Numbered from the stretch's first letter, positions 8,001-14,798 are shown. The stretch: 37,993 nucleotides of DNA from JASFHF01 sp050123375 (GCA_050123375.1 JASFHF010000021.1:1-37993); one strand, 5' to 3'. The notes: generated from the sequence alone by a model not told the origin. Translations and numbers: made by a program.

Positions 8001-9669
8001 GGCATCTCAAGTCAGCATTGCACAAGCATTCCCTGCATTGCTTAGAGCAAAAAAGATTTTAATTTTAGGTGATAGAAAACAGTTTAGCAATATAAAAGCC
8101 GCACATGCCAGATCGGAAACAAATATTGAATATCTAAGAAGACTCCAGGATACATTTAAACAACTTATCTCCAATGATATATCTAAAATTACTAAATTGG
8201 AAAAATTTAATATAAAAACATCAATCTTAGATTTCTTTGAATTTATTAGTAACTTCAATATACAATTAACAAAACATTTCAGAGGTTATAAAGAAATAAT
8301 TAGTTATTCAAATAAAAACTTTTATGACTACAGTTTGCAAGTGATGAAAATTCGCGGAAAACCCATCAATCAAACAATCAAATTTACAGAAGTTGAGCAT
8401 GATGAAAAACATGAACTTATTCAAAACACCAACAAACTCGAAGTAGACTTTGTCATTAAAGAACTATTAGCACTAAAAGAAAGTGGACATAAATGTTCGG
8501 TTGGCATTATTACACCTCACACAAATCAACAAAAACTTATAGTTGATCAGATACACTTGCTATCTGAAAAAGATTATTTTATTGATGAGCTTAATTTAAA
8601 AGTAATGACTTTTGACACTTGCCAAGGAGAAGAAAGAGACTTGATTTATTATTCGATGGTTGCAACAAAAGATAATGACCATTTATGGGGCATTTTTCCT
8701 AAAACATTAACTATAGAAACAAACAATGAAACTGGAAACATAAGAAGACAACGATTAAATGTCGGGCTTAGTCGTGCTAAGGAATGTATACATTTTGTAT
8801 TAAGCAAACCCATAGAAGATTATAGCGGCGCTATTGGTGATGCTTTGCGACATTATGCACAAGCTTTAGAAGATGGAAATAAAGAGCATAGCATAACAGA
8901 AGTAGATCAAAACTCTGCTATGGAAAAAGAAGTTTTTAACTGGTTTCATCAAACGCAATTCTACTTAAATCACAAAGATAAAATAAATTTCTCTCCACAA
9001 TTTGAGCTAGGCAAATATCTTAAACAACTGGATAAAACTTATTCGCATCCTAATTATCGAGTGGATTTTTTGATGTTTTATCAAGATGGTAAAATAGAAC
9101 ATAAAATTATAATCGAGTATGATGGCTTTAAAGAACATTTTGTTAGCCGAGATGAAATCAATCACATGAACTATGATAGGTACTACTCAGAAAAAGATGT
9201 TTATAGGCAAAAAGTTTTAGAAAGTTATGGATATAAGTTTTTGCGTATAAATAAATTTAATGTTGGACTCCATCCGGTTAAAAGCTTAAATGCTAGAATA
9301 ATAGCATTGATAGAGGAAAATACGGCCTTTCAAATACCGTCTTTTATGTCTGAGTATCATCATCGTGTTGAAGGGCTACAAAATGGTGAAATGAAGGAGT
9401 GTCCAAAGTGCCGCGAAATCAGAACAATAGAGAGCTTCAAAGATAGTTCATTGATTACTGGATATGGGCGTATTTGCCTAAAGTGCAAAGGCAAATCAGC
9501 TTCTTCTAGGACTGAACAACCATCTGCCAAAATTGATGAATGTGATAAAGGAAATAAACTATCTTGCCCAAAATGTAATAATATGATGGTATTGCGAAAA
9601 GGCAAATATGGTAAGTTTTATGGATGTTCTAAATATCCATATTGCAGAGGAACTCGACCTTATTTTTAA
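5083..9669 (+). CDS. UPF1-like SF1 helicase with PD-(D/E)XK nuclease and zinc ribbons
   Basis: This is a 1528-residue protein. Residues 1 to about 450 have no motif I recognise. The helicase core follows: GPPGTGKS (483-490), IIIDEASQ (969-976), GDRKQ (996-1000), TFDTCQGEERD (1176-1186) and NVGLSRAKE (1226-1234), the motif set of UPF1/Dna2-type superfamily 1 enzymes. About 480 residues, partly coiled coil, separate Walker A from Walker B. Next is a DUF559/Vsr-like nuclease with VDF (D1328) and IIIEYDG (E1345, D1347). Two cysteine clusters end the protein: C1440/C1443/C1465/C1468, and a topoisomerase-type ribbon C1495/C1498/C1515/C1521. All catalytic motifs look intact. It presumably unwinds and cuts foreign or damaged nucleic acid together with the next gene product. 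Confidence 0.85.
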   Translation: MDNVNMESQNNSCSETITSGETSFIKEVARYYMDFLETDFHRRKNPKRSVQYRNKNNLLVGINLNKYSSFEKTINKLIEQGFKNNKVNIKKGCYKANIPNVLLKIVNAQLEQLSMSDIHALVEDISDQLINAARIYKQEPDQAISTTTDFTIKTIKTRMVLPFVTTIEKSLSNLKFGDENTIFTMEENLTEVLFRLLEEELVSLVAQIIAGENVDVFARLKRNFDFDNIKISIRIFFEGFIASDLFTELFELLKNKKLTEKQMFYLYLGEMTYNKNKYPVFYLPFNLTRMGEILTIEFDARIYINKKALEFVAEEINKSKDQGGKLYLDSDRIIYINHEKTALLEKLNTIFSEITHFFNLDNNLSITTTKRQVAKSLQVNLSNNFYISLFDNADEALVNDYEEILCILESTDNPLAAMFKKIIKAFIYQKEPKVFNRTVEEEWDKKETTEKLSFISPIPLNSEQLQILSALNKEGCKYVTVEGPPGTGKSHTITAIAFDAILKNKSVLVLSDKKEALDVVEDKITQTMNHVRLDKKFQNPILRLGKSGSNYQQILSQSSISNIKNHYRAVKKQNENLENEIEKYKNTIKDDLGSEIISYDNIEMNEIIELIELERFYETQTIPFDLEEAIQIQNISQRLFNLRNILIILNRLVKTDGEYLTFLKRFVANGNKLTNVNSLKDVLTYLKMLDELQKEVKEKFPTKYNLITKLQPVSEKQFKELNNLYEKYLSLKKPIFGFLFNRKKMATLNRKLLEIAPASNFDNPHKNLDDIYEIIKIGNYILSKKDIISRPLDFLKTIMMLLSNADFTETCLNLISKIEIIDIFFTEIKLLPLSIEKAKISVNDINSIIENKIINMNEHDYDRLVHFIALKQKVIKAFGTIPMINFLSQRRQLENLVATQMTFALDKRVINFYENNKNTAVSLRKNIQSQHRFPKDDFYKLKEAFPCILSGIRDYAEYIPLEPEIFDLIIIDEASQVSIAQAFPALLRAKKILILGDRKQFSNIKAAHARSETNIEYLRRLQDTFKQLISNDISKITKLEKFNIKTSILDFFEFISNFNIQLTKHFRGYKEIISYSNKNFYDYSLQVMKIRGKPINQTIKFTEVEHDEKHELIQNTNKLEVDFVIKELLALKESGHKCSVGIITPHTNQQKLIVDQIHLLSEKDYFIDELNLKVMTFDTCQGEERDLIYYSMVATKDNDHLWGIFPKTLTIETNNETGNIRRQRLNVGLSRAKECIHFVLSKPIEDYSGAIGDALRHYAQALEDGNKEHSITEVDQNSAMEKEVFNWFHQTQFYLNHKDKINFSPQFELGKYLKQLDKTYSHPNYRVDFLMFYQDGKIEHKIIIEYDGFKEHFVSRDEINHMNYDRYYSEKDVYRQKVLESYGYKFLRINKFNVGLHPVKSLNARIIALIEENTAFQIPSFMSEYHHRVEGLQNGEMKECPKCREIRTIESFKDSSLITGYGRICLKCKGKSASSRTEQPSAKIDECDKGNKLSCPKCNNMMVLRKGKYGKFYGCSKYPYCRGTRPYF

Positions 9670-9693
9670 ATTAATGCAAAATAATTGATTAAT

Positions 9694-11124
9694 ATGATAA
9701 CTAAAACAAATTTTTTAAGCTTCCTTCAATGTCCAAAACGACTTTGGCTTGAAGAAAACAACCCTAAAAAAGCAAAAACCAAAACACCAACAGATACCTG
9801 GAGATCAGTTCAAGGAAGAGAAGTTGGCGAGTTGGCACAAAAATTTTTCCCCGATGGAATTCGAGTTGATTTCAAGGATAAAACTGCTGCTTGCACACAA
9901 ACAAAAAATTTAATTGAAAGTGGCAAAAAAATAATTTTTGAAGCATCATTTTTGGCAAACGATTGTTATGCTGCTATTGATATTTTGCAAAAAAATAATA
10001 ATGGGTGGAACATTGTGGAAGTTAAATCTGCCACAAGCTTAAAGGATGAGCATATCATTGATATTGCTTTTCAAAAATTTGTTGCGATTGCTGCCGGCAT
10101 AAAAGTTAATAATTGCATATTAATGCATATAAATAAAGAAAACGCATATCCAAATACAAATGATTTATTTATACAAAAAAATATCACCGAAGAAGTAAAC
10201 GAATATATCAATCTTATTCCAAAGGAAATATTATCTTTCCAAAAAACAATTTCTAACTCCCAAGAGCCAAAAATATTATTTGGCAAATACTGTAAAGAGC
10301 CACACCTATGCCAATTTAAAAACTATTGCTGGCAAAATGTCATTAAGTTGCCATATATTCGGCTTCCAAAACAGCTAGAATTGTATACTGCTGGTGTTCG
10401 TTGCTACAAAGACATACCAATAGATTATGAGCTATCGCCAAAAGCACAGGCAGCTTTAAATCAAATCAGATCAAATAAAATAACTATAAATAAACAACAA
10501 ATAAAAGATCAGCTTGAGACTCTTGAATACCCATTATATTTTCTTGATTTTGAATTTGACAATCCAGCAGTACCACGCTTTAACGACTTTCACCCTTATG
10601 AAGAATTCCCTTTCCAATTTAGCTGCCATGTGCTAGATAAGACAAACAAATTAAATCATTATGAGTTCATACAACCTGATTTTTCGGATTCAAGGTTAGA
10701 GTTAATAAAACAACTTATTGCCTGTATTGGCGAACACGGGCATGTGATAGCATGGAACATAAGCGCAGAGAAAAAAGTATTAAAAAAATTAGCTAAAGAA
10801 TTCCCCAAATATAGTAATAAACTATTATCCATTGCAAATCGTCTATGGGATCAATTACCAATATTTAGAACAGATTATTTACACCCTGCTTTTATTTGCT
10901 CTCAATCAATTAAAAATGTTTTACCCATGTTAGCACCAAATTTAAATTACAAAAATCTATCTGTACAAAGTGGAACAGACGCTCAAGCTATATGGAATAA
11001 AATGTTGAGAACTAAAAATAAAAGCAAAAAGGAAGATATGATAAAAAATTTAAAAGAGTATTGTCATCTTGATACATGGGGCATGGTAAAAATCCATGAG
11101 GCACTTTTAAAAATAATAGCTTAA
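9694..11124 (+). CDS. DUF2779-type protein: Cas4-like nuclease fused to DEDD exonuclease domain
   Basis: I use the ATG at 9694 (476 residues); a TTG 9 nt upstream is possible. The N-terminal half looks like a Cas4/RecB-family nuclease: QCPKRLW at the start (C13), D96, the E109-V-K111 catalytic pair, then C200, C206 and C212, so four cysteines are placed to hold an iron-sulfur cluster. The C-terminal half is the DUF2779 RNase H-like fold with FLDFEFD (D285, E287), a WN-S-E segment near residue 355 and a final YCHLDTWG (D460), suggesting a DEDD 3'-5' exonuclease. The gene follows the helicase by 24 nt, with no clear ribosome site of its own, so translation may be coupled. Presumed role: end processing of the helicase's substrate. 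Confidence 0.82.
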   Translation: MITKTNFLSFLQCPKRLWLEENNPKKAKTKTPTDTWRSVQGREVGELAQKFFPDGIRVDFKDKTAACTQTKNLIESGKKIIFEASFLANDCYAAIDILQKNNNGWNIVEVKSATSLKDEHIIDIAFQKFVAIAAGIKVNNCILMHINKENAYPNTNDLFIQKNITEEVNEYINLIPKEILSFQKTISNSQEPKILFGKYCKEPHLCQFKNYCWQNVIKLPYIRLPKQLELYTAGVRCYKDIPIDYELSPKAQAALNQIRSNKITINKQQIKDQLETLEYPLYFLDFEFDNPAVPRFNDFHPYEEFPFQFSCHVLDKTNKLNHYEFIQPDFSDSRLELIKQLIACIGEHGHVIAWNISAEKKVLKKLAKEFPKYSNKLLSIANRLWDQLPIFRTDYLHPAFICSQSIKNVLPMLAPNLNYKNLSVQSGTDAQAIWNKMLRTKNKSKKEDMIKNLKEYCHLDTWGMVKIHEALLKIIA

Positions 11125-11133
11125 ATTAAGATG

Positions 11134-11217
11134 GATTTATCCACGCTTTGTCCACGGGGAAAAGCGGTTCTTAGTTTCGCGGACTGTGGGCAAAGGGTGG
11201 ATAAATCTGTTTTTTTA
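11134..11217 (+). terminator. Strong terminator of the abiE-helicase operon
   Basis: Arms 11134-11155 and 11186-11207 pair over 22 positions with two imperfections, enclose a 30-nt loop and run into TGTTTTTTT. The hairpin lies 10 nt after the last stop codon, so it most likely ends the four-gene transcript. Confidence 0.85.
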
Positions 11218-11355
11218 TCATTAGTTACTACCAATTATTAATCTTTATTAACAGTTAGCACATGGTGATATAACGCTATAATATAGGCATATTCTTAACA
11301 TGCTACTGCAAAAATTTTCTTGACTTTTTATACAAAATATAATTTAATTCAAATT

Positions 11356-11477
11356 AAAGTTGTTGTCTGGTAACTTTAAAAATTCAGATAAGCGCGAGAG
11401 AAGCCATGAGAGATGCGAAGAGGCTTTTAGCTTTTGAACCTAATAGGTTTGATTGAAAGAAGTTTTTGGCTTTATTC
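11356..11477 (+). ncRNA. Putative structured RNA, copy 1
   Basis: This copy and 11900-12006 share an ordered set of blocks: a short hairpin, CAGAT-AGCGC, a 19-nt identical core GAAGCCATGAGAGATGCGA, TTTAGCTTTT and TTTGGCTTTATTC. The first hairpin is AAAGTT/AACTTT here but AGTCT/AGACT in copy 2, a compensatory change that favours an RNA structure. A possible promoter (TTGACT, 17 nt, TTTAAT) lies just upstream near 11321-11350. The strand is inferred from that promoter. Confidence 0.45.
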
Positions 11478-11592
11478 GAAAATGTTTTTATTTTATAAAT
11501 TCATTTTTGGAAATCACGATTTCGGCTATATAGTGCTTACCTTAGATAAGCAAAATATACACCGACCACCTAGTAGCTCTATGGGTGATAAA
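11473..11592. repeat. 120-nt dispersed direct repeat, copy B
   Basis: This is the near-identical partner of 327-446. It begins inside the last block of the putative RNA copy 1, so the two repeat types are joined here. Copy A has no such RNA next to it. Confidence 0.8.
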
Positions 11593-11644
11593 ATATTCTA
11601 AATCGGGTTACTGTATCTTTTTATATTTTATTTTTGAATTAATA

Positions 11645-11697
11645 TTTTGAATATCAAAAAATATTTGCCTGTTTTAGATGTTTTTTGATATTCAAAA
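11645..11697. repeat. 17-bp perfect hairpin
   Basis: TTTTGAATATCAAAAAA (11645-11661) and its exact reverse complement (11681-11697) enclose a 19-nt loop. It is AT-only apart from two G/C pairs and lies between the 120-nt repeat and the inverted-repeat element. It may act as a weak terminator in either direction. Confidence 0.6.
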
Positions 11698-11718
11698 ATC
11701 TTACTAAAAATTAATTAC

Positions 11719-11886
11719 GGATAGTGACGTAAATTTTCATTATTGAAAAGCTTAATAAAAACAACAGATTGCTTGATGAAAAATTAAGTTTTGTCTAATG
11801 ACGGACGGATGATTTTTTCATCCAGCACTTTTTTAGAATAAAAACTTAAACATTAATAACAATAATGAAAATTTACGTCACTATCC
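11719..11886. mobile_element. MITE-like element with 27-bp perfect terminal inverted repeats
   Basis: The ends 11719-11745 and 11860-11886 are perfect reverse complements (outer end GGATAGTGACGTAAATTTTC). The 114-nt interior has no gene. The 168-bp size and perfect ends fit a miniature transposable element or a small hairpin-forming DNA. No clear target duplication is seen, and no transposase with such ends is in the window. Confidence 0.65.
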
Positions 11887-11899
11887 ATACACCATATTG

Positions 11900-12006
11900 A
11901 AAGTCTAGTCTGAAGACTAAAAACATCAGATGAGCGCAACTGAAGCCATGAGAGATGCGAGGAGTTCTTTAGCTTTTAAATAAGAAAGAGGGCTTTGGCT
12001 TTATTC
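11900..12006 (+). ncRNA. Putative structured RNA, copy 2
   Basis: This is the diverged partner of 11356-11477, carrying the identical 19-nt core at 11942-11960 and the hairpin AGTCT-AGTCTGA-AGACT at 11902-11918. The spacing between blocks is kept while the linkers differ, as expected for two ancient copies of one RNA or one protein-binding array. It begins 13 nt after the inverted-repeat element. Confidence 0.45.
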
Positions 12007-12884
12007 AAAAATCAGATTGGTTTTTGGACATTTACCTGTTCTGGCTTAGCGGTATTTTTTTATAAAATATTGTTAATCCAGCTTTACTCGCGGTAATAAC
12101 CAAAATCAAATTAACAAAACTGTTAATTTAAGAGGCAAAATTATCGCGTTTTCGTGAAAACATATTGAAGCGTTGTATCTGAAAAGATACCGGCAATATG
12201 TTATATATTGTTACAATGGCAATAACTCATAAACGGTATAAATCAAAATCACTCAATTTATTGGTAAAAATGCTTTGAGTTAACAGATCATGGTAATTAT
12301 CAGTTTATATAAATATAACATCTTAATTTATAAAAAGTTATAAAAATCATTGTCACAATATCAAATAAGCTCAATTTATTAGTAGAAAATAGTAATAAAA
12401 ATCAATTAAACCAACTTAATTAATACCAATTAATTAAATAGATATTGAAAAAACATTACAACTTTCAATTTAGTAAAATCGCAGCTTGTAAAATAATATT
12501 AATTATAAATTACAAAATAAAAACAATGAGTCAATTAATAACTAATAATTTAATCAATTTAAACAAATCAATAAAATCATTAAAAATAAATCTTTAAGCA
12601 ATGCGACCACTGAGGGTTAGAACAACCCCTGTTGGCGAGGATTCGATGATCCACTTTTTGCTTCGCGAATAAAATTCCAAATTTTATTTAAGCCCTAATC
12701 TTGTATCCATTAATTGTTTTGCGGTGTGACAGCCGTAAGCAGGATGCTTAGCACTAACCGATGTCATTTTTTGGGTTAGAAACAAAAAACCACAAGTTGC
12801 TAATAGAGATTAAAAAAATATCTAAATCCCGCATCAAATACGATTGCGGACATTTAAACAAAAACAATAAAAAAGGAAATTACT

Positions 12885-13340
12885 ATGAATTCTACCAAAC
12901 TAAAATCAAAAAATTCTTACAAGTATTTTTTGAATAATCCTGAAGTTAAACCTCCAGGATATCCGCCAAGAATAATGCGCACTCAGGAAGTGCTGTATTA
13001 TTTAAGCACCAACATTAATGAATTTAATAAACGTTTCAGACCAAAGCTTTCTGAAATTAAATTAGGCAATCACGCGGTTGGATTTGACCGGCTGCAAATA
13101 GATGCATTAATTAACCAAATCGAATCGGCAAGCATTGACTTTGATTCTTCACTTAATAATAATATGAGTCGCGGTAAACAGCGTCCCATACAAACCAAAG
13201 GAGGTTCCACATGGGACGAAAACGCACGCCAGGACTCTACAAACGTCGAGGTTACTGGCACATTGATAAAAGAATCTTCGGACAGCGAGTTCTTGAAAAT
13301 ACTGGAACAAGTTCGCTCGTTGAAGCGGAGAAATTTTTAG
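12885..13340 (+). CDS. AlpA-like DNA-binding protein, probable excisionase
   Basis: This 151-residue protein has an AlpA/MerR-type winged-helix core at about residues 28-85: RIMRTQEVLYYLSTN, then KRFRPKLSEIKLGNHAVGF and DRLQIDALI, the last corresponding to the G-AVGW-EIDAWI pattern of AlpA proteins. Such proteins serve as excisionases or as activators of the integrase gene in P4-like islands. An AAAGGAAA ribosome site precedes the ATG. The last 43 codons overlap the integrase start in another frame, so the island's excision and integration genes are physically coupled. The tail after residue 100 is polar and probably disordered. The role is inferred from the fold and position. Confidence 0.7.
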   Translation: MNSTKLKSKNSYKYFLNNPEVKPPGYPPRIMRTQEVLYYLSTNINEFNKRFRPKLSEIKLGNHAVGFDRLQIDALINQIESASIDFDSSLNNNMSRGKQRPIQTKGGSTWDENARQDSTNVEVTGTLIKESSDSEFLKILEQVRSLKRRNF

Positions 13341-14335
13341 CAAGAAGATCTGAACAACTTAGAGAAGCGCAAGTTTTTGGGGTACGCCCAGCACGCACTT
13401 TCAGGGAAGCTGCAACAAGATACCTGAAAGAAAATATGCATCAATCAAGTATCGAAAATGCTGTGCTTAATCTTGAGTTATTAGATCCTTTTGTTGGCTC
13501 TTTAACATTAAATAAAATTCATACAGGTTCATTGCAATCGTTTATTGATGCAAGAAAGCGTCAAGGATGCAAGAACAAAACGATTAACATCGCTTTAGGC
13601 GTTGTTAGGCGCATTTTGAATCTTGCATCAATGGAATGGATTGACGAGAACGGTTTAACTTGGTTGGCAAATGCGCCAAGAATTAAATTGCTGTCGACAA
13701 AAGACAGTCGTCAGCCTTATCCAATTTCATGGGATGAACAAGATCGATTGTTTAATGAACTGCCCGAGCATTTAAAGCAAATGTGTTTGTACAAAGTGAA
13801 TACAGGTTGTCGTGAGCAGGAAGTTTGTCAACTTCGCTGGGAATGGGAAACACCGATTCCTGAATTAGAAACAAGTGTTTTTATTATTCCCGCATGGATT
13901 GTTAGAAATGGACGTATGCAATCGATGGTAAAAAACGGTGAGGATAGATTAGTTGTTTTAAATGATGTTGCGAAAAATGTCATTGAACAACGACGCGGTA
14001 TAGATTCAACCCATGTTTTTACTTACAAAGGCCATCCAATTTGCAGGATAAATAATACTGCATGGAGGAAGGCAAAAGAACGAGCTAATTTGCTGCAATT
14101 TCGGGTGCATGACTTGAAACATACTTTCGGTAGAAGATTGCGTTCGGTTGGAGTTGCGTTTGAGGATAGGCAGGATTTGCTTGGTCATAGATCAGGACGA
14201 ATTACGACACATTATTCCGCAGCAGAAGTTAAGAATTTAATTGACGCTGCAAATAAAGTTTGTGATTCAAAAAAGCAAAGTCCGGTGCTAACAATTCTCA
14301 AAAGCACACGTAAAATTGAGGAACTAGCGAATTAA
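13211..14335 (+). CDS. int: Tyrosine recombinase (island integrase)
   Basis: This 374-residue integrase cuts and rejoins DNA at the tRNA-Arg site. The catalytic set is R201 (NTGCREQEV), H300 with K303 (HDLKHTF), H326 (LLGHRSG) and the nucleophile Y335 (TTHYS). The second arginine of the usual HxxR box is lysine here; I recall the same HDLKHTFGRRLR sequence in many gammaproteobacterial integrases, so it is probably functional. The start is fixed by a near-perfect AAAGGAGGT at 13197-13205, inside the upstream excisionase-like gene, overlapping it by 130 nt. The gene points at the tRNA-Arg gene 300 nt downstream, standard for an integrated island. Confidence 0.92.
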   Translation: MGRKRTPGLYKRRGYWHIDKRIFGQRVLENTGTSSLVEAEKFLARRSEQLREAQVFGVRPARTFREAATRYLKENMHQSSIENAVLNLELLDPFVGSLTLNKIHTGSLQSFIDARKRQGCKNKTINIALGVVRRILNLASMEWIDENGLTWLANAPRIKLLSTKDSRQPYPISWDEQDRLFNELPEHLKQMCLYKVNTGCREQEVCQLRWEWETPIPELETSVFIIPAWIVRNGRMQSMVKNGEDRLVVLNDVAKNVIEQRRGIDSTHVFTYKGHPICRINNTAWRKAKERANLLQFRVHDLKHTFGRRLRSVGVAFEDRQDLLGHRSGRITTHYSAAEVKNLIDAANKVCDSKKQSPVLTILKSTRKIEELAN

Positions 14336-14352
14336 TAAATCCAGGTTCCGCC

Positions 14353-14364
14353 AATCTCCCGCCA
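14353..14364. repeat. Candidate integrase arm-type site (pair with 2613-2624)
   Basis: The 12-mer AATCTCCCGCCA occurs here just after the integrase stop and again at 2613-2624, some 155 nt inside the left att repeat, in the same orientation. CCGCCAATC flanks or neighbours both. Short repeats near both ends of an integrative element are typical arm sites for integrase or excisionase. The evidence is short and positional only. Confidence 0.3.
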
Positions 14365-14436
14365 AGCATAAGGTTATTGGGAATGTACTTCGGGAAATCG
14401 CTAGATAACTTTATGATTATTAAAAGAAATCCTAAT

Positions 14437-14578
14437 CGCGCCCGGAGGGATTCACTCGGCACTTCCATGTGCCTCGCCCTCCGGGCAACTTTGCAGAGCA
14501 AAGTTGTGCAAATCGGCAATCCTGCCGATTTGTCGAACCCCCACTGCATGATTCGCTACGCTCATCATGCGGGGGTTC
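14437..14578. repeat. Palindrome cluster within a second tRNA-like att fragment
   Basis: CGCGCCCGGAGGGA (14437-14450) repeats the first 14 nt of the att sequence, and TCGAACCCCCA resumes at 14533-14543 after an insertion of about 82 nt. Four hairpins lie in a row: 14440-14449 with 14477-14486 (10 bp), 14486-14494 with 14498-14506 (9 bp), 14510-14518 with 14523-14531 (9 bp), and 14535-14542 with 14571-14578 (8 bp). This looks like an older att remnant colonised by palindromic repeats. Confidence 0.7.
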
Positions 14579-14593
14579 TCGTCACCGTGCGTT

Positions 14594-14634
14594 GAAGAAC
14601 AAAAGGAGGCATTTCATGCCTCCTTTTGTTCTTC
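14594..14634 (-). terminator. Perfect 18-bp hairpin at the tRNA-Arg 3' end
   Basis: GAAGAACAAAAGGAGGCA (14594-14611) and its exact reverse complement (14617-14634) flank a 5-nt loop. The right arm ends on the tRNA discriminator base, so the hairpin follows the tRNA directly in the minus-strand transcript. It probably terminates that transcript or marks its 3' end for processing. Confidence 0.7.
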
Positions 14635-14675
14635 GCGCCCGGAGGGACTCGAACCCCCAACACCCAGGTTCGAAG
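14634..14675. repeat. Right attachment repeat inside tRNA-Arg
   Basis: This 42-nt block is identical to 2418-2459. It is the 3' half of the functional tRNA gene, so integration restored the tRNA at this end and left the bare fragment at the other. Confidence 0.9.
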
Positions 14676-14707
14676 CCTGGTACTCTATCCAGTTGAGCTA
14701 CGGGCGC
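14634..14707 (-). tRNA. tRNA-Arg (anticodon UCG)
   Basis: On the minus strand the acceptor stem GCGCCCG pairs with CGGGCGC, the D arm GCTC/GAGT follows, and the anticodon stem CCAGG/CCTGG encloses loop CTTCGAA with anticodon TCG. The variable loop is GTGTT and the T arm has TTCGAGT. The discriminator is G and CCA is not encoded. The gene is the integration target of the island on its 3' side. Confidence 0.95.
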
Positions 14708-14718
14708 ATAATTGAAAA

Positions 14719-14747
14719 ATGCGCTGATTGCAATACAATCAGCGCAT
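14719..14747. terminator. 12-bp hairpin between tRNA-Arg and the lipoprotein gene
   Basis: ATGCGCTGATTG and its exact reverse complement enclose the loop CAATA. It lies downstream of the leftward lipoprotein gene and just upstream of the tRNA, so it most likely separates the two transcripts. Only short T runs flank it. Confidence 0.55.
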
Positions 14748-14798
14748 CTAAGATAATAAAAACTTCGTCAATTAGCAAGAAATTGATATCAAAACAAT

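Larger units (their letters stand above)
11218..12884. other. Gene-free 1.67-kb stretch of the island
   Basis: No credible protein gene was found here. The left half holds the two putative RNA copies, the 120-nt repeat, a hairpin and the inverted-repeat element listed separately. The part 12110-12600 is extremely AT-rich with short near-repeats (TCAATTTATTGGTAAAAA and TCAATTTATTAGTAGAAAA), a composition that could suit an origin or a silenced region. The part 12600-12800 is more GC-balanced. It has small stems (GGGTT/AACCC near 12615-12630; AATAAAATT/AAATTTTATT near 12670-12690), perhaps a leader for the excisionase-like gene. Confidence 0.5.
2418..14675. mobile_element. tRNA-Arg-integrated genomic island
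   Basis: The outer limits are two identical 42-nt copies of the 3' half of tRNA-Arg(UCG), at 2418-2459 and 14634-14675. Only the right copy is part of a complete tRNA gene. Inside are a tyrosine integrase reading toward the tRNA, an AlpA-like putative excisionase gene overlapping it, an AbiE toxin-antitoxin pair, a helicase-nuclease and a Cas4/DEDD nuclease, plus a small minus-strand gene. This is the classic layout of an integrative island: tRNA gene, adjacent integrase, cargo, truncated tRNA repeat. No conjugation or capsid genes are present, so it would need help to move between cells. The boundary call rests on the exact repeats and the integrase position. Confidence 0.88.

Noticed and set aside
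11134..11207. DnaA-box-like TTATCCACG and GTGGATAAA
   Set aside because: They are the two arms of the operon terminator and are explained by the hairpin, which is followed by a T run.
12110..12600. Plasmid-type origin with iterons in the AT-rich stretch
   Set aside because: Only two loose near-repeats are seen, spacing is not regular, and no replication protein gene is present in the island.
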